DNA of 64,000 nt from Leptolyngbya sp. SIOISBB (GTDB lineage Bacteria > Cyanobacteriota > Cyanobacteriia > Phormidesmidales > Phormidesmidaceae): the NCBI GenBank assembly GCA_010671905.1, contig JAAHII010000001.1, forward strand, positions 1,302,001 through 1,366,000, in the 5' to 3' direction. Under the pieces are notes generated by a model. It searched no databases and was not told the origin of the DNA. It was given only the letters and a program-made list of their open reading frames with translations. The position numbers were made by a program, and so were the translations under genes. This document shows, in pieces, positions 1 through 7,530 of the stretch (within the stretch, counting starts at the first letter, position 1; every line of letters starts with the position of its first letter).

Positions 1-175
1 GGACGCAATCAAGTCTGGCTGCTACATCGTTGCGATGGACATCAAGCAGATTCCCGCCAGTTTGGAGCGGACGGGGCTGTACGAAGACGAGTTGGCCAAA
101 GTGGGCGACGAGTGGAAGTTTAAAAGTCGCACCTTGATTCTCGATCCCGCCAGTCCGGGAGCGACGGATTCCTAA
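1..175 (+). CDS. NTF2-like (SnoaL-type) protein, C-terminal end only
   Basis: This open frame enters from outside the window and ends at TAA 173-175; 57 codons are visible. The tail has the pattern of the last two beta strands of a SnoaL/NTF2-like fold: a Y-x-D-E-L segment, then G-D-E-W-K-F and S-R-T-L. Such proteins are small cone-shaped enzymes or binding proteins, often found beside oxidoreductases of secondary metabolism. It lies 65 bp upstream of the EthD gene on the same strand and is probably the visible start of the cluster reaching to 9684. Exact role unknown. Confidence 0.6.
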   Translation, partial: DAIKSGCYIVAMDIKQIPASLERTGLYEDELAKVGDEWKFKSRTLILDPASPGATDS

Positions 176-239
176 AGCTTCATTACTGATTGCACCGGCG
201 ATCGCAGCGAGTCATTGCCCTATCAAGAGAGATAACACC

Positions 240-938
240 GTGATTCACCAGCTCATCTTTGCTCATCCCAAACCCGGCATGAGCGAGAAAGAATTTCAAG
301 ACTACTGGGTCAACGTCCATGCGGTGAACTATGCCAGTAAAATCACCCAAATCAGGAAATACCTGATCGATACCCGCATTCCGTTCGGCCCAGAGCCAGA
401 GGATCCTCGCTTTAGCGGTGTGGCGGAAATTTGGCTGAACAACGAACAGGAGCAATTGGAATCGCTGCAGTCCGATGCCTTTTTGCAGGGTGCGCGGTTG
501 GACGAGCCCAATTGGGCGGCCTTCTGGCGAACAGTGGCGTTGGATACCGATACCCATGTGTTGTTAGAGGGACAGCCCCGAAGCCGCGACGAGAAAGGCA
601 TCAAATTATTGGCCATGGTGAAGCGTAAAGCGGGGGTGCCGCTAGAGACCTTCCGTCGCTACAGCCTGAAAGTTCACGGTGCTCTTGATCTGAAATTACC
701 GGGGTTGCGCCGCTATTACCAGTGTCACGCACGGGATGGCTTGTATGCGATCGGCGAACCCCTACTCGATATGGTGGCCATGCTGTGGTTCGACAGTACC
801 GAGGCGTTGCAGGCGGCGCTCGATTCTCCGCAGAACGCTGCGTCTGCCAAAGATCTGGAGAACTTTATCGAGATGAAATATGCCTACACCTTCGTAACCG
901 AAGAGCACTGGATTATTGGGCCGGAACCCCGCGTTTAA
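240..938 (+). CDS. EthD-domain protein with two tandem domains
   Basis: A 232-residue protein starting at GTG 240, with a purine-rich AGAGAG about 8 bp upstream. It has two ferredoxin-like dimeric alpha/beta-barrel (EthD) units: residues 1-110, with the segment EFQDYWVNVHA, and about 118-225, with ETFRRYSLKVHG. The D-Y-W-x-x-V-H-A pattern is the usual EthD signature. EthD proteins accompany degradative or polyketide-type oxidation steps; their exact reaction is often unknown. It lies between an NTF2-like gene and a GMC oxidoreductase, spaced 65 bp from each, which suggests co-transcription. Substrate cannot be read from the sequence. Confidence 0.8.
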   Translation: MIHQLIFAHPKPGMSEKEFQDYWVNVHAVNYASKITQIRKYLIDTRIPFGPEPEDPRFSGVAEIWLNNEQEQLESLQSDAFLQGARLDEPNWAAFWRTVALDTDTHVLLEGQPRSRDEKGIKLLAMVKRKAGVPLETFRRYSLKVHGALDLKLPGLRRYYQCHARDGLYAIGEPLLDMVAMLWFDSTEALQAALDSPQNAASAKDLENFIEMKYAYTFVTEEHWIIGPEPRV

Positions 939-1002
939 CCCTCCCATCGATCGCTAACCCCCTGTCTAAATCTGGCAAACCTTGAGTGATGGAGACTCCA
1001 CT

Positions 1003-2518
1003 ATGGATGCAGAAGCAATTGTCATCGGGAGCGGTTTTGGCGGTGCGGTCGCTGCCTTGCGGCTCGGTCAGGCCGGCATTAAAACGATGGTGTTGGAACG
1101 CGGTCGGCGGTGGAAGATTGACGATCCCACTACCAACAGCACCTTCGCCACCTTTCGCCAAATGGACAAACGGGCTGAATGGTTGAACGACACCGGGCTG
1201 TCCCAAACCCCGGCCTACGAAGGCATACCCATCGATCAATATGTTGGGGTGATGGAAGTGGTGGAACATGGGGAATACAAATTCCTCGTGGGTTCCGGTG
1301 TGGGGGGTGGGTCCCACGCCTACGGTGGCATTCTCATTCAGCCACCCAGGGAGCTTTGGGGCCAAGTGTTTCCCAATGCGATCTCCTATGACGAGATGGA
1401 TGCGGTTTACTTCCCCCGCGTCCACAACGAAATCGGTTCTTCTTTGATTCCCGACGATATTGTGGAGAGCCAGTATTACCTCGGCCTCAAGGTCTTGGTA
1501 GAGCAGGCTAAAAAGGCTGGCTTTCCCATGGTGGAGTCCACCTCCAACAACATGAAGGATGGCATGACCAAATTCATGATGGGAATCGATTGGGATATCG
1601 TGCGGGAAGAAATGGCGGGGACCAAGGTCCCCTCGACGATCGCTGCTGAGTTCTGGTTCGGACAAAATAGCGGTGCCAAGCAAACTTTGGATCAAAACTA
1701 TCTCAAGCGGGCCGAAGAAACTGGCTCGGTGGAGATCCGGCCGCTTCATTGGGTGCAAAGGATCGTCCCGCTGTCGGAGGGGGGATACCAAGTCGATGTG
1801 GATGTCATTAACGAGCAAGGGAATGTCGTCGAATCGCAGATGTTAACCTGCAGCTCGCTCTTCATGGCGGCAGGCACCCTCGGTACAACAGGACTTCTAT
1901 TGAAGGCGAAGGCGAAGGGAGATCTGCCCGATATCAGCGATCGCATCGGCCAAGAACTGGGGAATGACGGCGATACCTTCGTGATTCGCTCCAACCTGGA
2001 TGAGACAACTAACCCTCATCTCGGCGGTCCTGGGGCAATCGTGATTATGAACTACGAAAATCCTATTTACCCCTGTGTGATGATGCGAGCGCCGCTGCCG
2101 CGCTTCGAAACGGACTATCCCGATTTGAACGCCATGGGTACCTTCATCTTTAGCATGACTCCCCACCGGGGTTCGCTCAGCTACAACGCCAATAGCGATT
2201 CTATTGAACTCAACTACGCCAGTGATGAAAATGCGAAAGCCGCTGCCCAGAAACTTGTGGAGCGGATGAGCACAGCTAACGGCGGCGATAGTTCACCGAT
2301 CTCCGCAACCATTACCGGTCACCAATTGGGGGGGAGCAGCTATGGGGCAGGTGTGCGATACCTACGGCCGCGTGCAGGGGTACGCGAACCTGTATGTCGT
2401 CGATGGGGCCTTAATTCCCGGTTCCAGTACCTGCGTCAACCCCGCCCTAACCATTGCTGCCATAGCCGAGCGATGTCTGGAACATCTTATCCCCCAAGAT
2501 TTGCAGCCAGGACGTTAG
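1003..2518 (+). CDS. GMC-family FAD oxidoreductase (single-base frameshift near the C-terminus)
   Basis: GMC-type flavoprotein, about 504 residues once the frame is repaired. The N-terminus has the dinucleotide-binding motif GSGFGGAVAALRL. The C-terminal GMC_oxred_C block is present but split over two frames. Up to 2327 the frame reads ...GHQLGG; past the seven-G run 2328-2334 the same frame degenerates, while the neighbouring frame reads MGQVCDTYGR..., then VVDGALIPGS and NPALTIAAIAERC, and ends at TAG 2516-2518. Six Gs instead of seven would restore the protein. ATG 1003 is preferred over the upstream in-frame TTG 982 because GGAG sits at 990-993. These enzymes oxidise alcohol groups of sugars, sterols or polyketides. 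The substrate here is unknown; the operon context suggests a specialised pathway. Confidence 0.85.
2328..2334 (+). other. Seven-G run carrying the GMC frameshift
   Basis: Homopolymer G7 inside the conserved H-x-L-G-G motif of the GMC oxidoreductase. Removing one G gives HQLGGAAMGQVCDTYG, which matches the family consensus and runs to the TAG at 2516. This is either a sequencing indel or a real phase-variable or inactivating site. Confidence 0.8.
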
Positions 2519-2606
2519 CGATAGGCGATCGCGATTGTTCCATGGACCAAGTGATTGCATGGCATTTGAGCCCGCACGATTCGAACAGTAATTTGGAGGC
2601 AAGATT

Positions 2607-4061
2607 GTGAGTCAGGACGAAACCCGCAAAGTCGCTACCGCATGGTTCGATGCCCTCGATCTCGGTGATATGGACGCCGCGATCGCCTGTATGGCAGATG
2701 ATATCGAGTGGGTAAATTTGCCCAAGATTCCTGGGGTGAGCGACATCATCCCTTGGATCGGTACCGCTCACGGTATCCCGGAAGTACTCAATCAGTTTTC
2801 CACCCGTGACGGCATTGTGGAAGTGAAGCAATTTAAGCCTGTCGATCTGGTGGTCGAAGGCAATGTGGCCGTGGGAACCGTCCACGATATTTCGACGGTG
2901 TTGGCGACGGGACTGGATTTTGAAATTGTTTTTGCCACTTGGATGGAAGTGCGCGATCGCAAGATCGCCAAGTGGAAATCCTATTGCGATCCAGCCCCCA
3001 TTATCGCGGCCTTTCGGGGGGATGTTGCCGCTCGTCTGATCGAGGCCGTCCAGAAGCAAGATGTCGAAACGTTGAAGACATTGCTGCATGCCAATGCGGG
3101 CGACCCCAACACGCGCGATCCGAAAACCGGCCTGACGTTGCTGATGATGGCCGCCTGCCAAACCCATGTGGAGATGGTGCAGATCCTACTCGATGCCGGG
3201 GCAGATGTATGGACGGCTGATAGCAAGACAGGAGCCACCGCTTTGCATAAAACCTGTCAGGGGGGGAACCTCGAAATCGCTACAATGCTGCTCGATCGCG
3301 GTGCCTTCATCGATGCTGTGACGCCCAGCATGGGGCACACCCCCATCATGGATGCCCTTTGGTATAAGTGGCCGGAGCTGGTCAAACTGTTGGTAGATCG
3401 CGGCCAAAACCTCTACTTCGGTACCCACTATGGGTTCGCGTTGGAGGATCACATTGCCTTCGAACTCAACGTTAACCAAGGGGAAGAGAAGAAAAAGTTT
3501 GAAACCATTAAGGAAACCATCGATGCCGGTAAAGCTCGAGACCAAAAGGCGATCGCCGAGCAAACCGTCATGGCAAGCACCCACAAAGGCGAGCTGGAGG
3601 CGGTCAAAGAACTCATTGCCTCGGGCGCTAATGTCAACACGGTCTATCCCCACATGAATTCCTTTCTGGATGGACACACGCCCTTACTCGTGGCCGCCCG
3701 CGACAACCACAGCGACATCTTACAGGAGCTGCTCAAGGCCGGAGCCCATGTGCGCGTGGAGGACTGGGTCTTCAAGGGGGCTCCCATCCATAAGGCCACC
3801 TACAACGGGAACCCTGGCATTCTCAAGATGCTAGTGCAGCATCCGGATATCGATCTCGACGTACAGGGACCCATTAACGGCTATACCCCCCTACACGATG
3901 CCCTCTGGCACGGGTTTGTCGACTGTGCAGAAATCCTGGTTAACGCCGGGGCCCGTCTAGATCTGCACGGTCATGACGGCAAGTTGCCGCTGGATATTGC
4001 CATTGAGGTGTGCGGCGAAGAGTCTGACATTGTGAAACTCATTCGATCGAAACTGCCGTAG
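2607..4061 (+). CDS. NTF2-like domain fused to ankyrin repeats
   Basis: A 484-residue protein starting at GTG 2607, with a strong GGAGG at 2595-2599. Residues 1-135 form a SnoaL/NTF2-like domain (start RKVATAWFDALDLGDMDAA; later EIVFATWMEVRDRKIAKWKS). From about 140 to the end there are ankyrin repeats: TGLTLLMMAACQTHVEMVQI, GATALHKTCQGGNLEIATML, GHTPIMDALWYKWPELVKLL, a less regular insertion at about 270-315, then HTPLLVAARDNHSDILQELL, APIHKATYNGNPGILKMLV and YTPLHDALWHGFVDCAEILV. Ankyrins bind proteins, so the product may be a scaffolded enzyme or dimerisation module for the pathway. The fusion is unusual. It follows the GMC gene by 89 bp. Confidence 0.85.
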   Translation: MSQDETRKVATAWFDALDLGDMDAAIACMADDIEWVNLPKIPGVSDIIPWIGTAHGIPEVLNQFSTRDGIVEVKQFKPVDLVVEGNVAVGTVHDISTVLATGLDFEIVFATWMEVRDRKIAKWKSYCDPAPIIAAFRGDVAARLIEAVQKQDVETLKTLLHANAGDPNTRDPKTGLTLLMMAACQTHVEMVQILLDAGADVWTADSKTGATALHKTCQGGNLEIATMLLDRGAFIDAVTPSMGHTPIMDALWYKWPELVKLLVDRGQNLYFGTHYGFALEDHIAFELNVNQGEEKKKFETIKETIDAGKARDQKAIAEQTVMASTHKGELEAVKELIASGANVNTVYPHMNSFLDGHTPLLVAARDNHSDILQELLKAGAHVRVEDWVFKGAPIHKATYNGNPGILKMLVQHPDIDLDVQGPINGYTPLHDALWHGFVDCAEILVNAGARLDLHGHDGKLPLDIAIEVCGEESDIVKLIRSKLP

Positions 4062-4150
4062 AGTTTGCCGATCGAATTGAGGCGGATCGAGCCGATGTAA
4101 TTCTCGAACCGATACTGTCGAATTCAATGCTATTGAAGAGGGAAAATACC

Positions 4151-4579
4151 GTGAGTATGCTAGCCGAAGTGAACAATATTTCTGTCTCCTTTGCTGTCAA
4201 GGATCTCGATGAAACAGCCAAGTGGTATCAAGATTATTTGGGTTTCAGGCAAGTTCTATTTCGCGATTTTCCGGAATACGGCACGCGCATTGTTTTTTTG
4301 GAAATCAATGGTATCTCGATCGAGCTGATTGAAGATCAGAAATGGACTGCGATCGCTCGGCCTAATCCCCCACAACACACCACAATTCAAGGGGTCAGTC
4401 AAGTTCGCTTTATGGTTGATGACATCGAAAAAGTGGTGGAGCGGGCCAAATCCCAACCAGACATTGAAATTGCTTGGGACTTGATTGTGGTGGAAGATAT
4501 TGGCTTTAAAGAATTCTTCATTCGCGATAATGAAGGAAATATTCTTCAGTTTGCCGAGACGTTTGAGCCCAAGAAATAG
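4151..4579 (+). CDS. VOC-superfamily protein (glyoxalase/bleomycin-resistance fold)
   Basis: About 142 residues forming one VOC unit of paired beta-alpha-beta-beta-beta modules: NISVSFAVKDLDETAKWYQD near the start, then TRIVFLEINGISIELIED, QVRFMVDDIEKVVERA and the closing segment EFFIRDNEGNILQFAE, whose Glu is typical of the metal site. Start chosen at GTG 4151, with AGAGGGA at 4136-4142; ATG 4157 is a close alternative, and the outer ATG 4127 lacks a ribosome-binding site. VOC proteins include lyases, epimerases, dioxygenases and binding proteins. The substrate is unknown. It lies in the same-strand cluster 90 bp after the ankyrin fusion. Confidence 0.8.
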   Translation: MSMLAEVNNISVSFAVKDLDETAKWYQDYLGFRQVLFRDFPEYGTRIVFLEINGISIELIEDQKWTAIARPNPPQHTTIQGVSQVRFMVDDIEKVVERAKSQPDIEIAWDLIVVEDIGFKEFFIRDNEGNILQFAETFEPKK

Positions 4580-4636
4580 GTCGTATTTATGGCAACGATC
4601 GAGAGAAGCCAGCATTAACTTGAGATAGGTATCGCG

Positions 4637-5206
4637 ATGAAACTGAAAGGTAAAAAGATCGGCATCTTAATCGAAAGTGATTTTTACGAACATGAGATTT
4701 GGTATTACCACTATCGCTTTCTCGAAGCAGGTGCAGACCTGCACTTTATGACCCGCTTGTGGGGGCAGCCCTCTATCACCTTTAAAGGACACGAATATCA
4801 CGCCCCCTTCGAATGTCATGAGTCCTTCGAAGGCATGGACGACGAGACGCTGGAAAGCTTCGCTGCCATCATCGTCCCTTCGGCGATGGTGTCCGATCGC
4901 CTGCGCTATACCGACGATGTTACGAAATTACCCCCGGCAACCGAGTTTCTCAAACGAGCCTTTGCCAAGCCAACCATTCTCAAAGGCATCATTTGTCACG
5001 GCATGTGGCTGGTGGCTCCCGCCACCGAATTAGTCAAGGGTCGCCCCGTGACGTGTCACAACAATCTACACGGCGATGTGTTGGCCTATGGCGCCATCTA
5101 CCAAGACCAGGATGTCGTGGTGGATGGCGACTTAGTCACGGGTCGTACGGGGGGGCATGCTCACCTGTTCGCGGCCAAGATTATCGAGATTCTGGCAGCG
5201 GGATAA
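4637..5206 (+). CDS. DJ-1/PfpI-family protein
   Basis: 189 residues with the flavodoxin-like fold of the DJ-1/PfpI/ThiJ superfamily. The N-terminus KKIGILIESDFYEHEIWYY carries the conserved Glu. The nucleophile elbow is GIICHGMWLVAP, with Cys followed by His. VTCHNNLHGDVLAYGA and LVTGRTGGHAHLFAAKIIE complete the pattern. Members act as peptidases, glyoxalase III/deglycases or isonitrile hydratases; which applies here is not visible. It lies 57 bp after the VOC gene and 103 bp before the debranching enzyme. Pairing with a VOC protein could point to handling of reactive carbonyls or sugar-derived aldehydes, but that is inference. Confidence 0.85.
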   Translation: MKLKGKKIGILIESDFYEHEIWYYHYRFLEAGADLHFMTRLWGQPSITFKGHEYHAPFECHESFEGMDDETLESFAAIIVPSAMVSDRLRYTDDVTKLPPATEFLKRAFAKPTILKGIICHGMWLVAPATELVKGRPVTCHNNLHGDVLAYGAIYQDQDVVVDGDLVTGRTGGHAHLFAAKIIEILAAG

Positions 5207-5309
5207 GGCCCGCTCAGAGCGCCCCTGGTGATCCCTGTTAGCCCTTCTATTGATTGTTCTTCCTGTCATTCTTGCTATCCAATTCGCTGCGCTTGAGGAT
5301 GCTGTCATC

Positions 5310-7415
5310 ATGACCCAGGCTACTATTAACGCTCCAGCCAAACTGTATGCCGTTAGTACGGGAAATTCCTATCCCTTGGGGGCAACCGTCAAACCCAACG
5401 GTGTCAATTTCTCCTTGTTTTCGGAAGCCGCCACTGGGGTGGAGTTACTCTTATTCGACAGCCATAGCGATTTGGCCCCCTTCCAAGTCGTTCAACTGGA
5501 CCCCACGATCAATAAAACCTTTCACTTCTGGCATGTCTTTGTGGAAGATTTGCCGGCTGGTACCCACTACGCTTATCGCGTTGACGGGCCGGACAATCCA
5601 CGCGAGGGCTATCGCTTCGATCGCCATAAAGTGCTGCTTGATCCCTATTCCAAAGGCAACAACAAAACCCTTTGGAACCGAGGGGATGCCTGTCGTCCAG
5701 GGGATAACCTCACGAGCTCAATGCGCTGTGTCGTCATTGATATCGAGGATTATGACTGGGCGGGCGATCGCCCCCTGGGCCGACCCATGAACGAAACCAT
5801 CGTTTACGAAATGCACGTCGGCGGTTTCACCAAATCCCCCACCGCCGGCGTCAAACATCCTGGAACCTTTGCCGGGGTGATAGAAAAAATTCCCTATCTG
5901 CAAGCGCTGGGGGTTACCGCTGTCGAGCTGCTACCCATCTTTGAATTCGACGATACCGAAGTTCTGCGAGTGGTGGATGGCAAGCCCCTGACCAACTACT
6001 GGGGCTACAGCACCATGAGCTACTTTGCCCCCCATCCCAGCTATTGCGTCAATCCCGAAACTGGCGATCACGTACGGGAATTTCGGGACATGGTGAAAGC
6101 CCTACACCAAGCTGGCATCGAAGTCATTCTAGACGTTGTCTTCAACCACACCGACGAAGGCAACCATGAAGGCCCCGTTTTTTCCTTCAAAGGGTTGGAC
6201 AATCGGACCTACTACTATTTATCTCCCCAAGATCGACAGTACTACTATGACTACACTGGCTGCGGCAATACCTTTAACTGCAACCACCCGGTGGGGGAAA
6301 TGTTCATCCTGGATTGTCTGCGCTATTGGGTGCAGGAAATGCATGTAGATGGCTTCCGCTTCGATGAAGGTTCGGTGCTCTCGCGCGGCGAAGACGGTAC
6401 CCCTCTCGAACATCCCCCCGTGATTTGGGCGATCGAGCTCGATCACGTACTAGCCAACACCAAAGTAATTGCAGAAGCATGGGATGCCGCCGGACTCTAT
6501 CAAATTGGTTACTTCCCCGGTTATCGTTGGGCGGAATGGAACGGCAAGTATCGAGATACCATCCGTCGTTTTGTCAAAGGCGATCCGGGGATTGTGGGGG
6601 AGGTCGCCAACCGCCTTGCGGGTAGTGCCGATCTGTACCAATGGCGTCAGCATGCCCCGGTCAACAGCGTTAACTTCATCGTCGCTCACGATGGGTTTAC
6701 CCTCTACGACCTGGTTGCCTATAACTACAAGCACAATGAAGCGAACGGCGAAGGCAACCGCGACGGCATAGACGACAACCTTAGCTGGAATTGCGGTGCG
6801 GAAGGCGCCACCAATGACCCTTGGGTTAACGATCTCCGCCACCGGCAACTGAAAAACTTGGCCATTCTCCTGTTGGTCTCCCAAGGGGTACCCATGATGG
6901 TGATGGGGGACGAAATCTGTCGCACCCAACAGGGCAATAACAATACCTACTGCCAAGACAACGAACTCAATTGGCTGGATTGGAGCTTGGTTGAGAAGCA
7001 TCGAGACATGTTCCGTTTTTGGAAGACCGCGATCGCCCGCCGTCGGCATTTCAAAGAACTCGTGCGACCTCGTTACTTTACGGGGGCCGTCAACGAACGG
7101 GGGGTGGCCGATATTACCTGGCACGGGCCTCAACTGAACCAACCCGGCTGGAACGATCCGGAATCGCGCACTCTGGCTTTCACCTTGGGGGGCTTCGATG
7201 GCGATCCCGACGTGCACATCATGATCAATATGCATTGGGATAGCGTCGAGTTCCAGTTACCCGATATCGCTGGATGTCGATGGTATCGCTCCGTCGATAC
7301 CGCTTTACCGTCGCCGCACGACATTACATTGGTGGGCCAAGAGGAACCCGTTGAGGTGTCGAGCTACCTGCTCACCGCTCGCAGTATTGTCATCCTCGAT
7401 TCGCGACCGATTTAA
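5310..7415 (+). CDS. Glycogen-debranching-type enzyme (GlgX/isoamylase/TreX group, GH13)
   Basis: 701 residues, normal for GlgX-type enzymes. An N-terminal CBM48-like domain begins at YPLGATVKPNGVNFSLFSE. The GH13 barrel shows all four conserved regions: DVVFNHT, GFRFDEGSVL (nucleophile Asp), VIAEAWD (acid/base Glu) and FIVAHDGFTL (transition-state His-Asp). It should hydrolyse alpha-1,6 branches of glycogen or related glucans in the cytosol. ATG 5310 is taken as the start, with GAGG at 5295-5298; an open frame extends to 5250 but lacks signals. Cyanobacteria usually carry glgX elsewhere too, so this copy in a cluster with an AGE-type enzyme may be a paralogue feeding a dedicated pathway. Confidence 0.9.
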   Translation: MTQATINAPAKLYAVSTGNSYPLGATVKPNGVNFSLFSEAATGVELLLFDSHSDLAPFQVVQLDPTINKTFHFWHVFVEDLPAGTHYAYRVDGPDNPREGYRFDRHKVLLDPYSKGNNKTLWNRGDACRPGDNLTSSMRCVVIDIEDYDWAGDRPLGRPMNETIVYEMHVGGFTKSPTAGVKHPGTFAGVIEKIPYLQALGVTAVELLPIFEFDDTEVLRVVDGKPLTNYWGYSTMSYFAPHPSYCVNPETGDHVREFRDMVKALHQAGIEVILDVVFNHTDEGNHEGPVFSFKGLDNRTYYYLSPQDRQYYYDYTGCGNTFNCNHPVGEMFILDCLRYWVQEMHVDGFRFDEGSVLSRGEDGTPLEHPPVIWAIELDHVLANTKVIAEAWDAAGLYQIGYFPGYRWAEWNGKYRDTIRRFVKGDPGIVGEVANRLAGSADLYQWRQHAPVNSVNFIVAHDGFTLYDLVAYNYKHNEANGEGNRDGIDDNLSWNCGAEGATNDPWVNDLRHRQLKNLAILLLVSQGVPMMVMGDEICRTQQGNNNTYCQDNELNWLDWSLVEKHRDMFRFWKTAIARRRHFKELVRPRYFTGAVNERGVADITWHGPQLNQPGWNDPESRTLAFTLGGFDGDPDVHIMINMHWDSVEFQLPDIAGCRWYRSVDTALPSPHDITLVGQEEPVEVSSYLLTARSIVILDSRPI

Positions 7416-7530
7416 TCCTTCATCGTCTCTAAGCGTCCTGCCGATCGCTCAGACCACTGTGCGGCTTGGGCGATCGCCCCGATCGCCAGCCCTGTCAACT
7501 CTGTCCTTCATCTAATGCGACTTTATCATC

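Noticed and set aside
183-616. Minus-strand frames opposite the EthD gene
   Set aside because: Shadows of a convincing plus-strand gene with codon structure in the other frame.
982-1002. TTG 982 as start of the GMC oxidoreductase
   Set aside because: ATG 1003 has a well-placed GGAG and directly precedes the FAD motif.
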